A DNA stretch of 64,000 nt, taken from positions 1,798,001 to 1,862,000 of the forward strand of contig OY970226.1 in the NCBI GenBank assembly GCA_963714065.1, in the 5' to 3' direction. The notes under the pieces are model-generated. The model saw only the letters and a list, made by a program, of their open reading frames with translations, did no database searches and was not told where the DNA came from. Source of the DNA: JAZKID01 sp963714065. GTDB lineage: Bacteria > Pseudomonadota > Alphaproteobacteria > Rhizobiales > UBA4765. Of the stretch, positions 31,704 to 41,206 are shown in pieces; position 1 is the stretch's first letter; every line of letters begins with the position of its first letter. The translations under genes were made by a program, and so were the position numbers.

Positions 31704-32528
31704 ATGACTGAACTTTGTTTTCTCATTTCCCTTCTCCTTCTCAGCGGCGCGTTGACCGGCGTGCTGGCGGGGCTGTTCGGCATCGGCGGCGGTACGCTGC
31801 TGGTGCCCATTCTTTATGAAGTATCGCGCCATACCGGCATTCCGCCCGAGTTTCAGATGCAGGTGGCGCTCGGCACATCATTGGCCATCATTGCGCCCAC
31901 CTCGCTCGTCTCCTATTTCAACCACAGGAAAAAAGGCGTGGGCGATGAAGCGCTGCTGCGCGCCTGGCGCATACCGATCCTGCTTGGCGTGATCGTGGGT
32001 GCGATTATCGCTTCTTTCGTTTCTTCACTGGTGCTGAAAATTATTTTCGCGCTGGTCTGCGCGCTTACGGCTTTAAGGCTGATTTTCGATGCGCAAGGCA
32101 AATGGCGTTTGGGCTCGCAGATGCCGGGCGGTATTGCGCGATCAGGACAGGGCTTCGGCATCGGCCTGCTGGCGGCGCTGATGGGCCTCGGCGGCGGTAT
32201 TTTCGCCAATCTCCTGATGACGCTTTACAACCGCCCCATTCATCAGGTGGTGGCAACCTCTTCCGGCATCGGTGTGATCGTGGCCGCGCCCGGCGCGCTC
32301 GGCTATATGATCGCGGGCACCCCGCATGCGCAGAATTTCCCGCTCTGGTGCATCGGTTTTGTTTCATTGCTGGCCGTGGTTTTGATTGCGCCGTTAAGCT
32401 CGCTGTTCGCGCCGCTCGGCGTCAAGCTTGCGCATCATTTCGGCAAGCGGAAACTGGAGATGGCTTTCGCCGTTTACCTGCTGCTGATCGCGGGGCGGTT
32501 TTTCTTCAGCCTGCTCGGCACATTCTAG
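31704..32528 (+). CDS. TauE/SafE-family membrane exporter
   Basis: The 274-residue, eight-helix membrane protein matches the TauE/SafE (DUF81) family, which exports sulfite and organosulfur anions. The first repeat has ALTGVLAGLFGIGGGTLLVPIL and the second FGIGLLAALMGLGGGIFANLLMTLYNRPIHQVVATSSGIGV; these paired glycine-rich motifs are the family signature. The substrate is not predictable. The start ATG 31704 follows the repeat directly. The 3' end overlaps the convergent kinase gene by 4 bases. Confidence 0.88.
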   Translation: MTELCFLISLLLLSGALTGVLAGLFGIGGGTLLVPILYEVSRHTGIPPEFQMQVALGTSLAIIAPTSLVSYFNHRKKGVGDEALLRAWRIPILLGVIVGAIIASFVSSLVLKIIFALVCALTALRLIFDAQGKWRLGSQMPGGIARSGQGFGIGLLAALMGLGGGIFANLLMTLYNRPIHQVVATSSGIGVIVAAPGALGYMIAGTPHAQNFPLWCIGFVSLLAVVLIAPLSSLFAPLGVKLAHHFGKRKLEMAFAVYLLLIAGRFFFSLLGTF

Positions 32529-34108
32529 CTCGCATTCACCACGGGCCGCCGGATGTTGATTTTCATCTGATTGGCGGCCTGTTGCAATTGCTGCGCTTTC
32601 TTGGCCGCTGCGTCTTTTTCGCTGATCGGCGGCAGCGCCGTCATCACGCGCTCGGCCGGGAAGGTGACGATGACTTCCGTGCCGACGCGCAGTTTCGACT
32701 TGAAGGTGAATGTGCCGCCATGCATGTCGACAAGGCCCTTGACGATGGGAAGGCCCAGGCCCGCGCCCTGCTCGGCGGTTTTCAGCGCGTTCGAACCCTG
32801 CCCGAAATTGGCGAGCACGATGGGAATTTCATCGTCGGGAATGCCGGGGCCCGTATCGAGCACGGAAATATATTGCCCGCCGCCCGCGGTCCAGCCGGCC
32901 TTGATCATGATCGTGCCCTCGGCGGGCGTGAATTTGATGGCGTTCGAAAGCAGGTTGAGCGTGATCTGGCGGATGGCGCGTTCGTCGGCCCAGATCGTCG
33001 CCATGTTCTCTTCGTAAGTTTCCTTGAGGTTGATGCCGCGGCTCTGCGCGCGCAATTTCAGGAGGCGCACGCTGTCCTCGACGGTAGAGACGAGATTGAC
33101 GCTCTCTTCATTGAGTTCGAACTTGCCCGCCTCGATGCGTGAGAGATCGAGAATTTCGTTGATCAGGTTCAAAAGATGCTGGCCGGATTTGTGGATGTCG
33201 TCGGCATAATCCTTGTAGCTGCTATTGGCGAGCGGGCCCATGATCTCGTTTTTCATGATCTCGGAAAAGCCCAGGATCGCGTTGAGCGGCGTGCGCAGTT
33301 CGTGGCTCATGGTGGCAAGGAAGCGGGATTTGGCAAGGCTTGCCGCTTCCGCGCGGCGGCGCGCCTCATCCGAGGTGGCTTTCGCCTGCTCGAGTTCGGC
33401 GATCAGGTTATCTTTTTCGAGACGGATGGTAAGATTGTCGATGGCCTGCGCATGCAGACGTTTCGATAGCACCAGGAAGAAGGCTTCCGCACCGGCAAGG
33501 ACAAGCGCCATCCAGATCGAGAGTGGATCGCCGCGCAGGATGAAAAGCAGAGCCGAGGTGCCCGCGATCGGCGCCGAGCCGCCGAGCATGGCGGACGGCA
33601 GGCTCGAGCTCATCAGCGTACTCATGGAAATGACGATCAGGCCGACGACGAAGAAGAGGATCGAGCCCGAGAAGGGATCCTGCCCAAGCGGCATGAGGCA
33701 CAGGGCCGCCCAGGCGAGGCCCTGGCAACTCTCCAGCATGATCAGCCGCTTGCGCCAGCGGCGCGCGCGCGTCGGTTCGTAACGGGCGCCGAGGAACTGG
33801 TGGCAGGCAATGGTGTTGGCGGCATGCACGCCCATGGTCACCATCAGCCACAGGATGATGGCGGCGATATTGAAGAACATCGAGCCGATGCCGGCAATGA
33901 GCACGACGAAGGCGGGAATCAGCAAGGCGGTGCCCAGCTTGTTGCGCGCATAGAGCTGCGTGAGCGCGGTATCGAAAGCGGGGCGGGTGCTGGTTTCGGA
34001 AGAGAGCTTGTCGCGCGCTTCCTTCAGCCGCTGCTCGAGCATGCGGCGTTGTGCGCTGACCGGTGAACCGGCCGCAATATGTCCATAATCGCCAACGCTT
34101 TCCTGCAT
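32525..34108 (-). CDS. membrane sensor histidine kinase, DivJ/PdhS-like
   Basis: The protein is about 527 residues from ATG 34108; an in-frame ATG at 34144 would add 12. About six membrane segments occupy residues 65-215 (LGTALLIPAFVVLIAGIGSMFF; AAIILWLMVTMGVHAANTIAC; SGSILFFVVGLIVISMSTLM). A coiled coil follows (KDNLIAELEQAKATSDEARRRAEAA), then the phosphoacceptor box FLATMSHELRTPLNAILGFSEIM and the ATPase boxes (LLNLLSNAIKF; DTGPGIP; GAGLGLPIVKGLVDMHGG). The H-box neighbourhood is again of the PleC/DivJ/PdhS class. No PAS domain. It is divergent from the oxygenase gene across a region with two perfect palindromes. Confidence 0.88.
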   Translation of the reverse strand: MQESVGDYGHIAAGSPVSAQRRMLEQRLKEARDKLSSETSTRPAFDTALTQLYARNKLGTALLIPAFVVLIAGIGSMFFNIAAIILWLMVTMGVHAANTIACHQFLGARYEPTRARRWRKRLIMLESCQGLAWAALCLMPLGQDPFSGSILFFVVGLIVISMSTLMSSSLPSAMLGGSAPIAGTSALLFILRGDPLSIWMALVLAGAEAFFLVLSKRLHAQAIDNLTIRLEKDNLIAELEQAKATSDEARRRAEAASLAKSRFLATMSHELRTPLNAILGFSEIMKNEIMGPLANSSYKDYADDIHKSGQHLLNLINEILDLSRIEAGKFELNEESVNLVSTVEDSVRLLKLRAQSRGINLKETYEENMATIWADERAIRQITLNLLSNAIKFTPAEGTIMIKAGWTAGGGQYISVLDTGPGIPDDEIPIVLANFGQGSNALKTAEQGAGLGLPIVKGLVDMHGGTFTFKSKLRVGTEVIVTFPAERVMTALPPISEKDAAAKKAQQLQQAANQMKINIRRPVVNAS

Positions 34109-34253
34109 CGAACCTGCCGCCCCCCTCAGCCTAGTAGGCGGCAAGATTTTGGCAGGGCGAGCTTAATACCCCGCTCAAAAACAGGGTTTACACTTTCTAA
34201 ATGCTTTATGCGTTTGGATAGAAAGTTGAATTGGGCCGCTTATTTTCTGTTTT

Positions 34254-34279
34254 CACAAGTCGGATATATCCGACTTGTG
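34254..34279. promoter_or_regulatory. perfect 26-base palindrome, first of a pair
   Basis: The half-site CACAAGTCGGATA is followed at once by its exact reverse complement, with no loop. It lies between divergent promoters (kinase to the left, oxygenase to the right). It could be a dimer-binding site, a cruciform or part of a bidirectional terminator; no T-run is attached. Confidence 0.65.
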
Positions 34280-34290
34280 CATCGTTAATG

Positions 34291-34316
34291 CCCATATCGG
34301 GCATGCCCGATATGGG
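34291..34316. promoter_or_regulatory. perfect 26-base palindrome, second of a pair
   Basis: The half-site CCCATATCGGGCA is followed directly by its exact reverse complement. It begins 11 bases after the first palindrome, has a different sequence but the same length, and ends 25 bases before the oxygenase start. Confidence 0.65.
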
Positions 34317-34341
34317 GTGAGAGTGGCGGAGTGACCTTAGG

Positions 34342-35499
34342 ATGACAATGGCTTTTAAAATGGCCGCAAACACCCTGCCGCAGATGCCGGAGAACGCGCC
34401 GCAGGTTCTGGCCCCTCCCTACAAGGCGGGCGACGGCGTGCCCTGGTTCCGTGCGGCCTGCGACCTCAATCCGGACCTGAACGTATCGACGCTGGCCGGG
34501 CGCATCGTGATTTTAAGTTTTCTGGGCTCCCTGACGCAGGAGCCCGTCAACAAGATCGCGCTCGATTTCCTGGCGCAAAAGGAGCATTTCGACGGCGAGC
34601 GCGCGATGCTGGCGCTGATCACCATTGACCTGCGCGACGCGCAAAGCACGGCGACCCTGCGCCTGCCCGGAACCAGACTGTTCTTCGATTTCGACCGGCG
34701 CATCTCGCATGTATTCGGACTGGTGCCGGACGATAGCAGCAGCAGTTACGCGCCGGCCACTTTCATTCTCGACGAGCGGCTGCGCGTGATCGCAAGCGTG
34801 CCGGTTCTGGATGCGCAAACGCATGTGCGCGAAGTGATGGACGTGTTCCACAAAATTCCGAAACGCGCCGGCACGTTCTCGGTGCATTCACAGGCGCCGG
34901 TGCTGATGATCCCCGATATTTTCGAACCCTATTTCTGCGAAGAGCTGATCAAGGGCTTTGCCTCTTTCGGCGGCGCCGAATCCGGCTTTATGGCCGACAA
35001 GGACGGCGAGACGGTGATGGAGGTCGACTATCACCACAAGCGCCGCACCGATTGGCTGATCGACGACGACCGCCTGATACGCCGCGTCCGCCAGCGCATG
35101 CAGCGGCGCATCGTGCCGGAGATCCTGAAAGCCTATCAGTTCAATGCTACACGCATCGAACGTTTCCTGGTCGCCTGTTACGATGCGAAAACCGGCGGGC
35201 ATTTTTCCGCGCATCGCGACAACGCAACGAGAGGCGACGCGCATCGCCGCTTTTCGGTGACGATCAACCTGAACCCCGGCGAATATGACGGCGGCGATCT
35301 CGTTTTTCCGGAATTCGGGATGACGGGCTATCAGCCGCCGATGGGCGGCGCCTGCGTGTTCTCATGTTCGTTGCTGCATGAAACGCGCCCGGTGACGAAG
35401 GGCCTGCGCTATTCCTTCGTGCCGTTTTTATACGACGATGCGGCCGCCAAAGTCCGCGAGCAGAACGCGCAATTCGTCAAGGTCAGCGGCGCGGCTTAG
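34342..35499 (+). CDS. redoxin-like domain fused to a 2OG-Fe(II) oxygenase
   Basis: The 385-residue two-domain protein. Residues about 25-180 have the AhpC/thioredoxin-like fold pattern (VSTLAGRIVILSFLGS; RLPGTRLFFDFDRRISHVFG; SYAPATFILDERLRVIASVPV), but the position of the peroxidatic Cys is SFLGSLTQEP with no Cys. It therefore cannot act as a normal peroxiredoxin. Residues about 190-375 are a prolyl-4-hydroxylase-type dioxygenase. The iron ligands are HRD in GGHFSAHRDN and the His in SCSLLHETRPV, and the 2-oxoglutarate Arg is in GLRYSFVPF. The ATG 34342 overlaps a possible later ATG at 34348. The substrate is unknown. Confidence 0.88.
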   Translation: MTMAFKMAANTLPQMPENAPQVLAPPYKAGDGVPWFRAACDLNPDLNVSTLAGRIVILSFLGSLTQEPVNKIALDFLAQKEHFDGERAMLALITIDLRDAQSTATLRLPGTRLFFDFDRRISHVFGLVPDDSSSSYAPATFILDERLRVIASVPVLDAQTHVREVMDVFHKIPKRAGTFSVHSQAPVLMIPDIFEPYFCEELIKGFASFGGAESGFMADKDGETVMEVDYHHKRRTDWLIDDDRLIRRVRQRMQRRIVPEILKAYQFNATRIERFLVACYDAKTGGHFSAHRDNATRGDAHRRFSVTINLNPGEYDGGDLVFPEFGMTGYQPPMGGACVFSCSLLHETRPVTKGLRYSFVPFLYDDAAAKVREQNAQFVKVSGAA

Positions 35500-35510
35500 C
35501 TATTTCTAAT

Positions 35511-36041
35511 TCATGCCTCGTTCGTCGAAACCGCGCCTGTAGCGCTGCGTTTGATCGGCCGCACTTCTTCCGGCTGTGCGATTTTCCAGATGGGACGGCG
35601 CGCCGCAACGAGCGTGGATTTCTGCCTGCGCGTGATGTTCACCATGTCGCTCTGATTGCCACCGAGGATGTGGTAGCAGTCGTCGTCCTCGCCGACATAA
35701 AGCGCCACGTGCCCGCCGCCGTCGCGCTTGAAGACAAGCGTGTCGCCTAATGAGGGACGGTCCGCCTTCTGGCCCGCTTTCGCCCAGTTCAGCGCCCAGA
35801 GCGGCTCGTTGATGACGGGCTTTTCGGCATCATGCCACCAATGCGCCATGGTGAGGCCGCACCAGGCGATGGCGTCATGGATATAATCCTTGATGCCGAG
35901 TTTTTTCGCCCATTGCATGATGGTCGGATTGTCGCCGGGGCCCGGCGTTTCCTTCAGACCGTAATCGCGCAGCGCGACGACGACCAGCTTCGGCGCTTCG
36001 AGTTTTTTGAGGTCGATATATTTTTGCGGCAGTTCAGGCAT
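35511..36041 (-). CDS. TIGR02594-family NlpC/CHAP-like protein
   Basis: The 176-residue protein of the TIGR02594 family, small amidase/endopeptidase-like proteins often found in phages. The catalytic Cys is in DAIAWCGLTMAHWW and the His in GGGHVALYVGEDDDCYHILGGNQSDMVNITR. LNWAKAGQKADRPSLGDTLVFKR is also conserved. There is no signal peptide. It might act as a cell-wall hydrolase (no separate endolysin gene is visible in the GTA lysis cassette 17 kb away), but no link between the two is shown by the sequence. Confidence 0.8.
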   Translation of the reverse strand: MPELPQKYIDLKKLEAPKLVVVALRDYGLKETPGPGDNPTIMQWAKKLGIKDYIHDAIAWCGLTMAHWWHDAEKPVINEPLWALNWAKAGQKADRPSLGDTLVFKRDGGGHVALYVGEDDDCYHILGGNQSDMVNITRRQKSTLVAARRPIWKIAQPEEVRPIKRSATGAVSTNEA

Positions 36042-36104
36042 GGGTCCCCTCCATTAAACGCATCGCCTATTAGCATATCGGAGGAGAGGTGGGGATAAAA
36101 AATA

Positions 36105-36344
36105 TTATAGCCGCTTCTTAGCGAATGCTCTGCCGGAAGCAGTTTTTAGATATTGTTCAAACTCGAAAGCTTGTTTCTCATCCGAAAACGCTACATAAGT
36201 TTTCAACTGCCACGGAGCATATTTGGACGTATGCGGCACTTCTTTTGCATTATGTCTCGCCAAGCGCATTTTTAGATTATCGGTGATGCCAGTATAATAC
36301 CGATCAGGAAAAGTGATGCTACGGAGAATGTAGACGTATTTCAT
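36105..36344 (-). CDS. GIY-YIG domain small protein (UPF0213/YhbQ-like)
   Basis: The 79-residue protein MKYVYILRSITFPDRYYTGI has the GIY-YIG pattern in the variant YVYIL...YYTGIT and continues with LKMRLARHNAKEVPHTSKYAPWQLKTYVAF and AFEFEQYLKTASGRAFAKKRL. This is a single-domain type, frequent in bacteria and of uncertain role in DNA processing. The start 36344 is chosen over 36356 because the family begins just before the first strand. It is AT-rich. Confidence 0.85.
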   Translation of the reverse strand: MKYVYILRSITFPDRYYTGITDNLKMRLARHNAKEVPHTSKYAPWQLKTYVAFSDEKQAFEFEQYLKTASGRAFAKKRL

Positions 36345-36457
36345 ATGTTGCCCCAATCCGCCTACGCGCTAAGAAGCGCTACGGTGCGACAGCCACGCTC
36401 TACCTCGCTTCGGCCGGCTCGCACGGCTCGCCGAGCCGAAGCTCGAAGAACGTAGGC

Positions 36458-36533
36458 TGGTGGGCCCGGTAGGACTCGAACCTACAACCAGGCGGTTATG
36501 AGCCGCCGGCTCTAACCATTGAGCTACAGGCCC
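36458..36533 (-). tRNA. tRNA with CAT anticodon, probably tRNA-Ile2
   Basis: Reading the minus strand, the acceptor GGGCCTG pairs with CGGGCCC, followed by A and an encoded CCA. The D arm starts TAGCTCAATGGTTAGAGC, the anticodon stem-loop is GGCGG-CTCATAA-CCGCC (anticodon CAT), and the T loop is GGTTCGAGTCC. The body resembles E. coli tRNA-Ile(CAT) rather than initiator or elongator tRNA-Met, so lysidine modification is expected. The identity needs TilS-specific features to be certain. Confidence 0.92.
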
Positions 36534-36721
36534 CACGGCATCTCTGTAAAGCAAACTGCGGGGAAATGCAGCCACCCGGCGAAAAAAACGGTTAGCATTT
36601 GTGACTTAACCCTAATCCGCTGAATAGGTTGCCGCGTGTAGAGCATGGTTATAGAATTCTTAAAAGAATTATTTTGCCTAAATATTTAGACAGCTAAAGT
36701 TTAAAACGAAACGGATAAAAA

Positions 36722-37504
36722 ATGGGGGTTAAACCTCTCACCAAGCAGCAGCAGGCCAACAAGCAGAGGCTGCACGATTACGACCAGCGCATACGCAAGG
36801 CGATCGCCAAGGAGCTGGTTAACGATTCGGATGGAAAGCTCGACCACAAGCAGTTCGAAAAAATCGCCTGGGAGCAGGCGTGGTTCGCAACGGAAAACCT
36901 GAAAGACAAAAGCACCGCAAACCGCGAAGCCTATAAAAAGTCTCTGGTGGACTGGGGCACGAAAGGTCTTTCAGGAGGGAAGATCGTAAAAGGGTACAAA
37001 GGCAAGGATGTCGCCGAAGTTATCCGCGAAGATGCAATTCGTTTAGCCAAGACTAAAAAGAAAGGCGTCGATTTCAAGGTCGCGCTCGATAGCCCCGAGG
37101 CGATAAAAAATCACAAGGAAAAAATCGAAAAGATAAAATCAGAAACCTTCGCTTCTTTTTATGAAAAGAAGGAATTTATTTTGGACGATTTTACGAATGG
37201 CGGCATGAAAACATCGATTGTAAAAATAGAGAAAGGTGGAGACAAGCTCAAGAAGGAAGAGCTTGTCGTTGCCGAGGTCAAGCTAGAGGACCTTTCAGAC
37301 AAAAAAATTGCTACGCTGCCTTGGCTGGAATTACATGATACGACATACAGGACTGATTATGAAGATGGCGGTCTCTATGACAGCCCCTATGCCGGCAAGC
37401 TTTTCGACACGGAAACCGGCATGCCCATCGCGAAAGACTGGGACGAGTTTGTCGACGAGTTCAGGGCCTATTACGATAAAAGAAAACACGCGGAGAAGAA
37501 GTAA
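36722..37504 (+). CDS. orphan family X, copy 1 (260 residues)
   Basis: This is an unrecognised, highly charged, soluble protein without a signal peptide. It starts TKQQQANKQRLHDYDQRIRK and continues with a block shared with the next gene: LDHKQFEKIAWEQAWFATENLKDK, VAEVIREDAIRLAKTKKKGVDFKVALDSPEAIK. Near the C-terminus LHDTTYRTDYEDGGLYDSPYAGKLFDTETGMPI also has a counterpart. The composition is more AT-rich than core genes. An AT-rich 150-base gap with likely promoter sequence separates it from the tRNA. No function can be assigned; a secreted effector or island-encoded factor is possible but unsupported. Confidence 0.75.
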   Translation: MGVKPLTKQQQANKQRLHDYDQRIRKAIAKELVNDSDGKLDHKQFEKIAWEQAWFATENLKDKSTANREAYKKSLVDWGTKGLSGGKIVKGYKGKDVAEVIREDAIRLAKTKKKGVDFKVALDSPEAIKNHKEKIEKIKSETFASFYEKKEFILDDFTNGGMKTSIVKIEKGGDKLKKEELVVAEVKLEDLSDKKIATLPWLELHDTTYRTDYEDGGLYDSPYAGKLFDTETGMPIAKDWDEFVDEFRAYYDKRKHAEKK

Positions 37505-37639
37505 CCTGCGGAATGCGGGAGGGCACTTAACCCTAATATGGCTTAAGTGTTGGCGGTTTTAAAAGATGATATAAAATCTTGATTACAGTCATTAACTTAA
37601 GTTATTCGCTTATAAGACGATATTGAAGTAAGAAATAAT

Positions 37640-38461
37640 ATGTCCAAAATCGCAAAGACCAAGCACCTGACCTTGCAGCAGCGGATCAACGAACGCAGGC
37701 TGAAGGATATGGACCGGCTTATGCGCCGGGCTGTTGCGAATAAGTTGAAGGAATCGGGCGGCGCAATAGACCATAAAACATTGACAGATATTGCATGGAC
37801 GCAGGCTTGGTATGCGACGGAGAATTTAAAAAACAAAAATAACCCAACCCACCGCGAGGCGCGGAAGTTGGCGCTTGTGAAGTGGGCTTTGAATAATAAG
37901 GATGGTTATCAAGGCAAAGCCGTTCCCGTGGTTATTCGCGACGAAGCCATACGCGTTGCGGCGCTTAGAAAGAAAAATACCAATTTTAGTGTCGCGCTCG
38001 ATTCTCCTGATGCTGTAAAGCAATATATGGCAAATGTTGCAGTCAATAAGAATAAAATCCTCGCGGATATCGTTAAAAAAAGAGAATTAAACTTCAACCA
38101 TTATGAATGGAACGAAAAAAAGGGTAAGTTCGTCTACGAAAAAACATTGCATGTAAAACTTAATGACAAGAACGGTCTAACGAAAAGCGACATCAACGTA
38201 ACCAAAGAGAGCTATATCGAAATCGCAAGCAATGCGTCCGGCGATACGCCCTTGCTAGCTTATTATAGTAAAGTTCGCGCTAGCAATTCAGGCTTTCATG
38301 ATGATCCATATATTGTGCAAGTACATGACCAAAAAACCGGTTTGCCTGTAATAGAAGACGAAGATAGATTTACCAAGGAACTTATAAACAAATATAATGA
38401 AGAGAAGCAGAAGGAAGACGCAGATAAAATGCGGTTTTCGTCATTTGGAATGTTTCACTAA
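37640..38461 (+). CDS. orphan family X, copy 2 (273 residues)
   Basis: A clear paralogue of the preceding gene. TLQQRINERRLKDMDRLMRR matches TKQQQANKQRLHDYDQRIRK. IDHKTLTDIAWTQAWYATENLKNK and VPVVIRDEAIRVAALRKKNTNFSVALDSPDAVK match the same blocks in copy 1, and the C-terminal FHDDPYIVQVHDQKTGLPV matches LYDSPYAGKLFDTETGMPI. The middle is diverged and AT-rich, so the duplication is old. CGCTTATAAG at 37607 lies 24 bases before the start, as before several other orphan genes here. No domain recognised. Confidence 0.75.
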   Translation: MSKIAKTKHLTLQQRINERRLKDMDRLMRRAVANKLKESGGAIDHKTLTDIAWTQAWYATENLKNKNNPTHREARKLALVKWALNNKDGYQGKAVPVVIRDEAIRVAALRKKNTNFSVALDSPDAVKQYMANVAVNKNKILADIVKKRELNFNHYEWNEKKGKFVYEKTLHVKLNDKNGLTKSDINVTKESYIEIASNASGDTPLLAYYSKVRASNSGFHDDPYIVQVHDQKTGLPVIEDEDRFTKELINKYNEEKQKEDADKMRFSSFGMFH

Positions 38462-38492
38462 AGTTTTCTTTATCTTTCCATAATGCTGCGAG

Positions 38493-38555
38493 CTTCCAAT
38501 AAGACGGTGCGCGACAACGTCCATCTAAATTTTTCTCTCGATGCAAAAATGGCGT
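38493..38555 (+). pseudogene. degenerate fragment of an ettA-like gene, 5' part
   Basis: From CTTCCAATAAGACGG to AAAATGGCG the sequence aligns without gaps to ettA 39536-39599, about 74 percent identical by eye over 58 bases. In frame it reads SNKTVRDNVHLNFSLDAKM against [19 protein letters not shown] of ettA. No open frame continues beyond it. It is a remnant of a duplicated ABC-F gene lying 1 kb before the intact start. Confidence 0.6.
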
Positions 38556-38642
38556 TGCCCCACCATCCAGGATGGCGCATTGCCTAGATAACGCCGGCAT
38601 GGTATCAAAGATAATACCGTTAAATAATATATAGGATTTTAT

Positions 38643-39416
38643 ATGTCGGGCATCTCAAGAAAGCCTGTTTCGGGACAGGCGCAAGCACGAATTAACGCCA
38701 GAAGGTTGTGCAATCTAGATCTTCTCCTCCGCAGGGATTTTCATACCTATGTTGTTAATAAATGCAGCAATCAGAAGTCAGATTCATGCGTGTTGTCGGA
38801 TGAAGAGAAATCGAAAATTGCCGAAAGTGCCGTTAAAAAGATTGCAGGCAAAGTGCGATTCTTGAATAAGAGCGAACAGCGCCGAGCTAGTTTGGAAAAA
38901 AACCTTCTGGCATGGGCAGAGCGGGGTTCCGTTAAAGCCGTCTGGGCAGAGGATGGCAGCAGGCGTGCAAATGTGGCTCTTGCAAAAGAGAAGAAACCAC
39001 TAGTCAGCTTGAATCCTCCTGTCGGAGCAATCGATATGACGCCCCCTGCGCAAGCGGCACAAGCGGCACTAAAAGAAGCTTTAAAGAGTAAACCCGGATG
39101 GCGTGTTATTGCTAAAGGGCAGTTTCAAACTATTAATTCTAAAAAATATTTTATTCCGGAACAAAGATACTATCTCACCAGTGAAGTGAAGACGGAAGCT
39201 GCGCCGGGCAAAAATCGTAATGGTTTGAAAGAAACACTCAACTTTGTTACAAAGACCGCTCTACCTGCTCTAAATGAAACCGGCGTGAATGCCAAATCCC
39301 CTGTCGAATTTCTTGAGACAAATGAGGGTATTTTTGAAGCTATAAGCAAGCAGAAAGTCGCTGTTAATATAGGCGGCCTGATAAACCATTTCGAACAAAT
39401 GACGGCTTCAAGATAA
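38643..39416 (+). CDS. orphan family X, distant copy 3 (257 residues)
   Basis: The protein shares only the N-terminal signature with the two preceding genes (QAQARINARRLCNLDLLLRR against QQRINERRLKDMDRLMRR), the following helical region (KIAESAVKKIAGKVRFLNKS) and the general size. The rest differs, with two cysteines in the N-terminal third (KCSNQKSDSC) and a PPVGAIDMTPPAQAAQAALKEAL linker. It is AT-rich, with no signal peptide or membrane segment. It sits between a decayed ettA fragment and the true ettA gene, 70 bases before the latter. Confidence 0.7.
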   Translation: MSGISRKPVSGQAQARINARRLCNLDLLLRRDFHTYVVNKCSNQKSDSCVLSDEEKSKIAESAVKKIAGKVRFLNKSEQRRASLEKNLLAWAERGSVKAVWAEDGSRRANVALAKEKKPLVSLNPPVGAIDMTPPAQAAQAALKEALKSKPGWRVIAKGQFQTINSKKYFIPEQRYYLTSEVKTEAAPGKNRNGLKETLNFVTKTALPALNETGVNAKSPVEFLETNEGIFEAISKQKVAVNIGGLINHFEQMTASR

Positions 39417-39486
39417 AAGGGAGCTGCATTGCATTTCCTTGTAGGCCTGCTTACATAGCTGCAATCCATTTTGATTGCGAGAACTC

Positions 39487-41140
<1,654 letters not shown>

Positions 41141-41154
41141 GCCATTTTTCTATA

Positions 41155-41180
41155 TTTACATTTGAACTACGGTCTTATAT
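41155..41180 (+). promoter_or_regulatory. candidate promoter before the first MPxIQSNA gene
   Basis: TTTACA at 41155 and TTATAT at 41175 are spaced 14 bases apart. The same arrangement, with related flanking sequence (CATATTTACATT), precedes the paralogue at 41785-41811. Conservation after duplication suggests that the element matters. The spacing is short for a standard sigma-70 promoter. Confidence 0.35.
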
Positions 41181-41206
41181 GCCGGATTTATACTTAAGGA
41201 GCATAA

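Noticed and set aside
36105..36344. GIY-YIG gene as a homing endonuclease
   Set aside because: It is the short single-domain chromosomal type without a DNA-binding extension or intron context.
36458..36722. tRNA as integration site for the orphan-gene zone
   Set aside because: The tRNA 3' end points away from the orphan genes, and I found no repeat of the tRNA 3' end within the window.
38540..38586. Similarity of the end of the decayed ettA fragment (PGWRIA) to PGWRVIAK in the gene at 38643
   Set aside because: Too short to separate from chance, although a recombination junction is possible.
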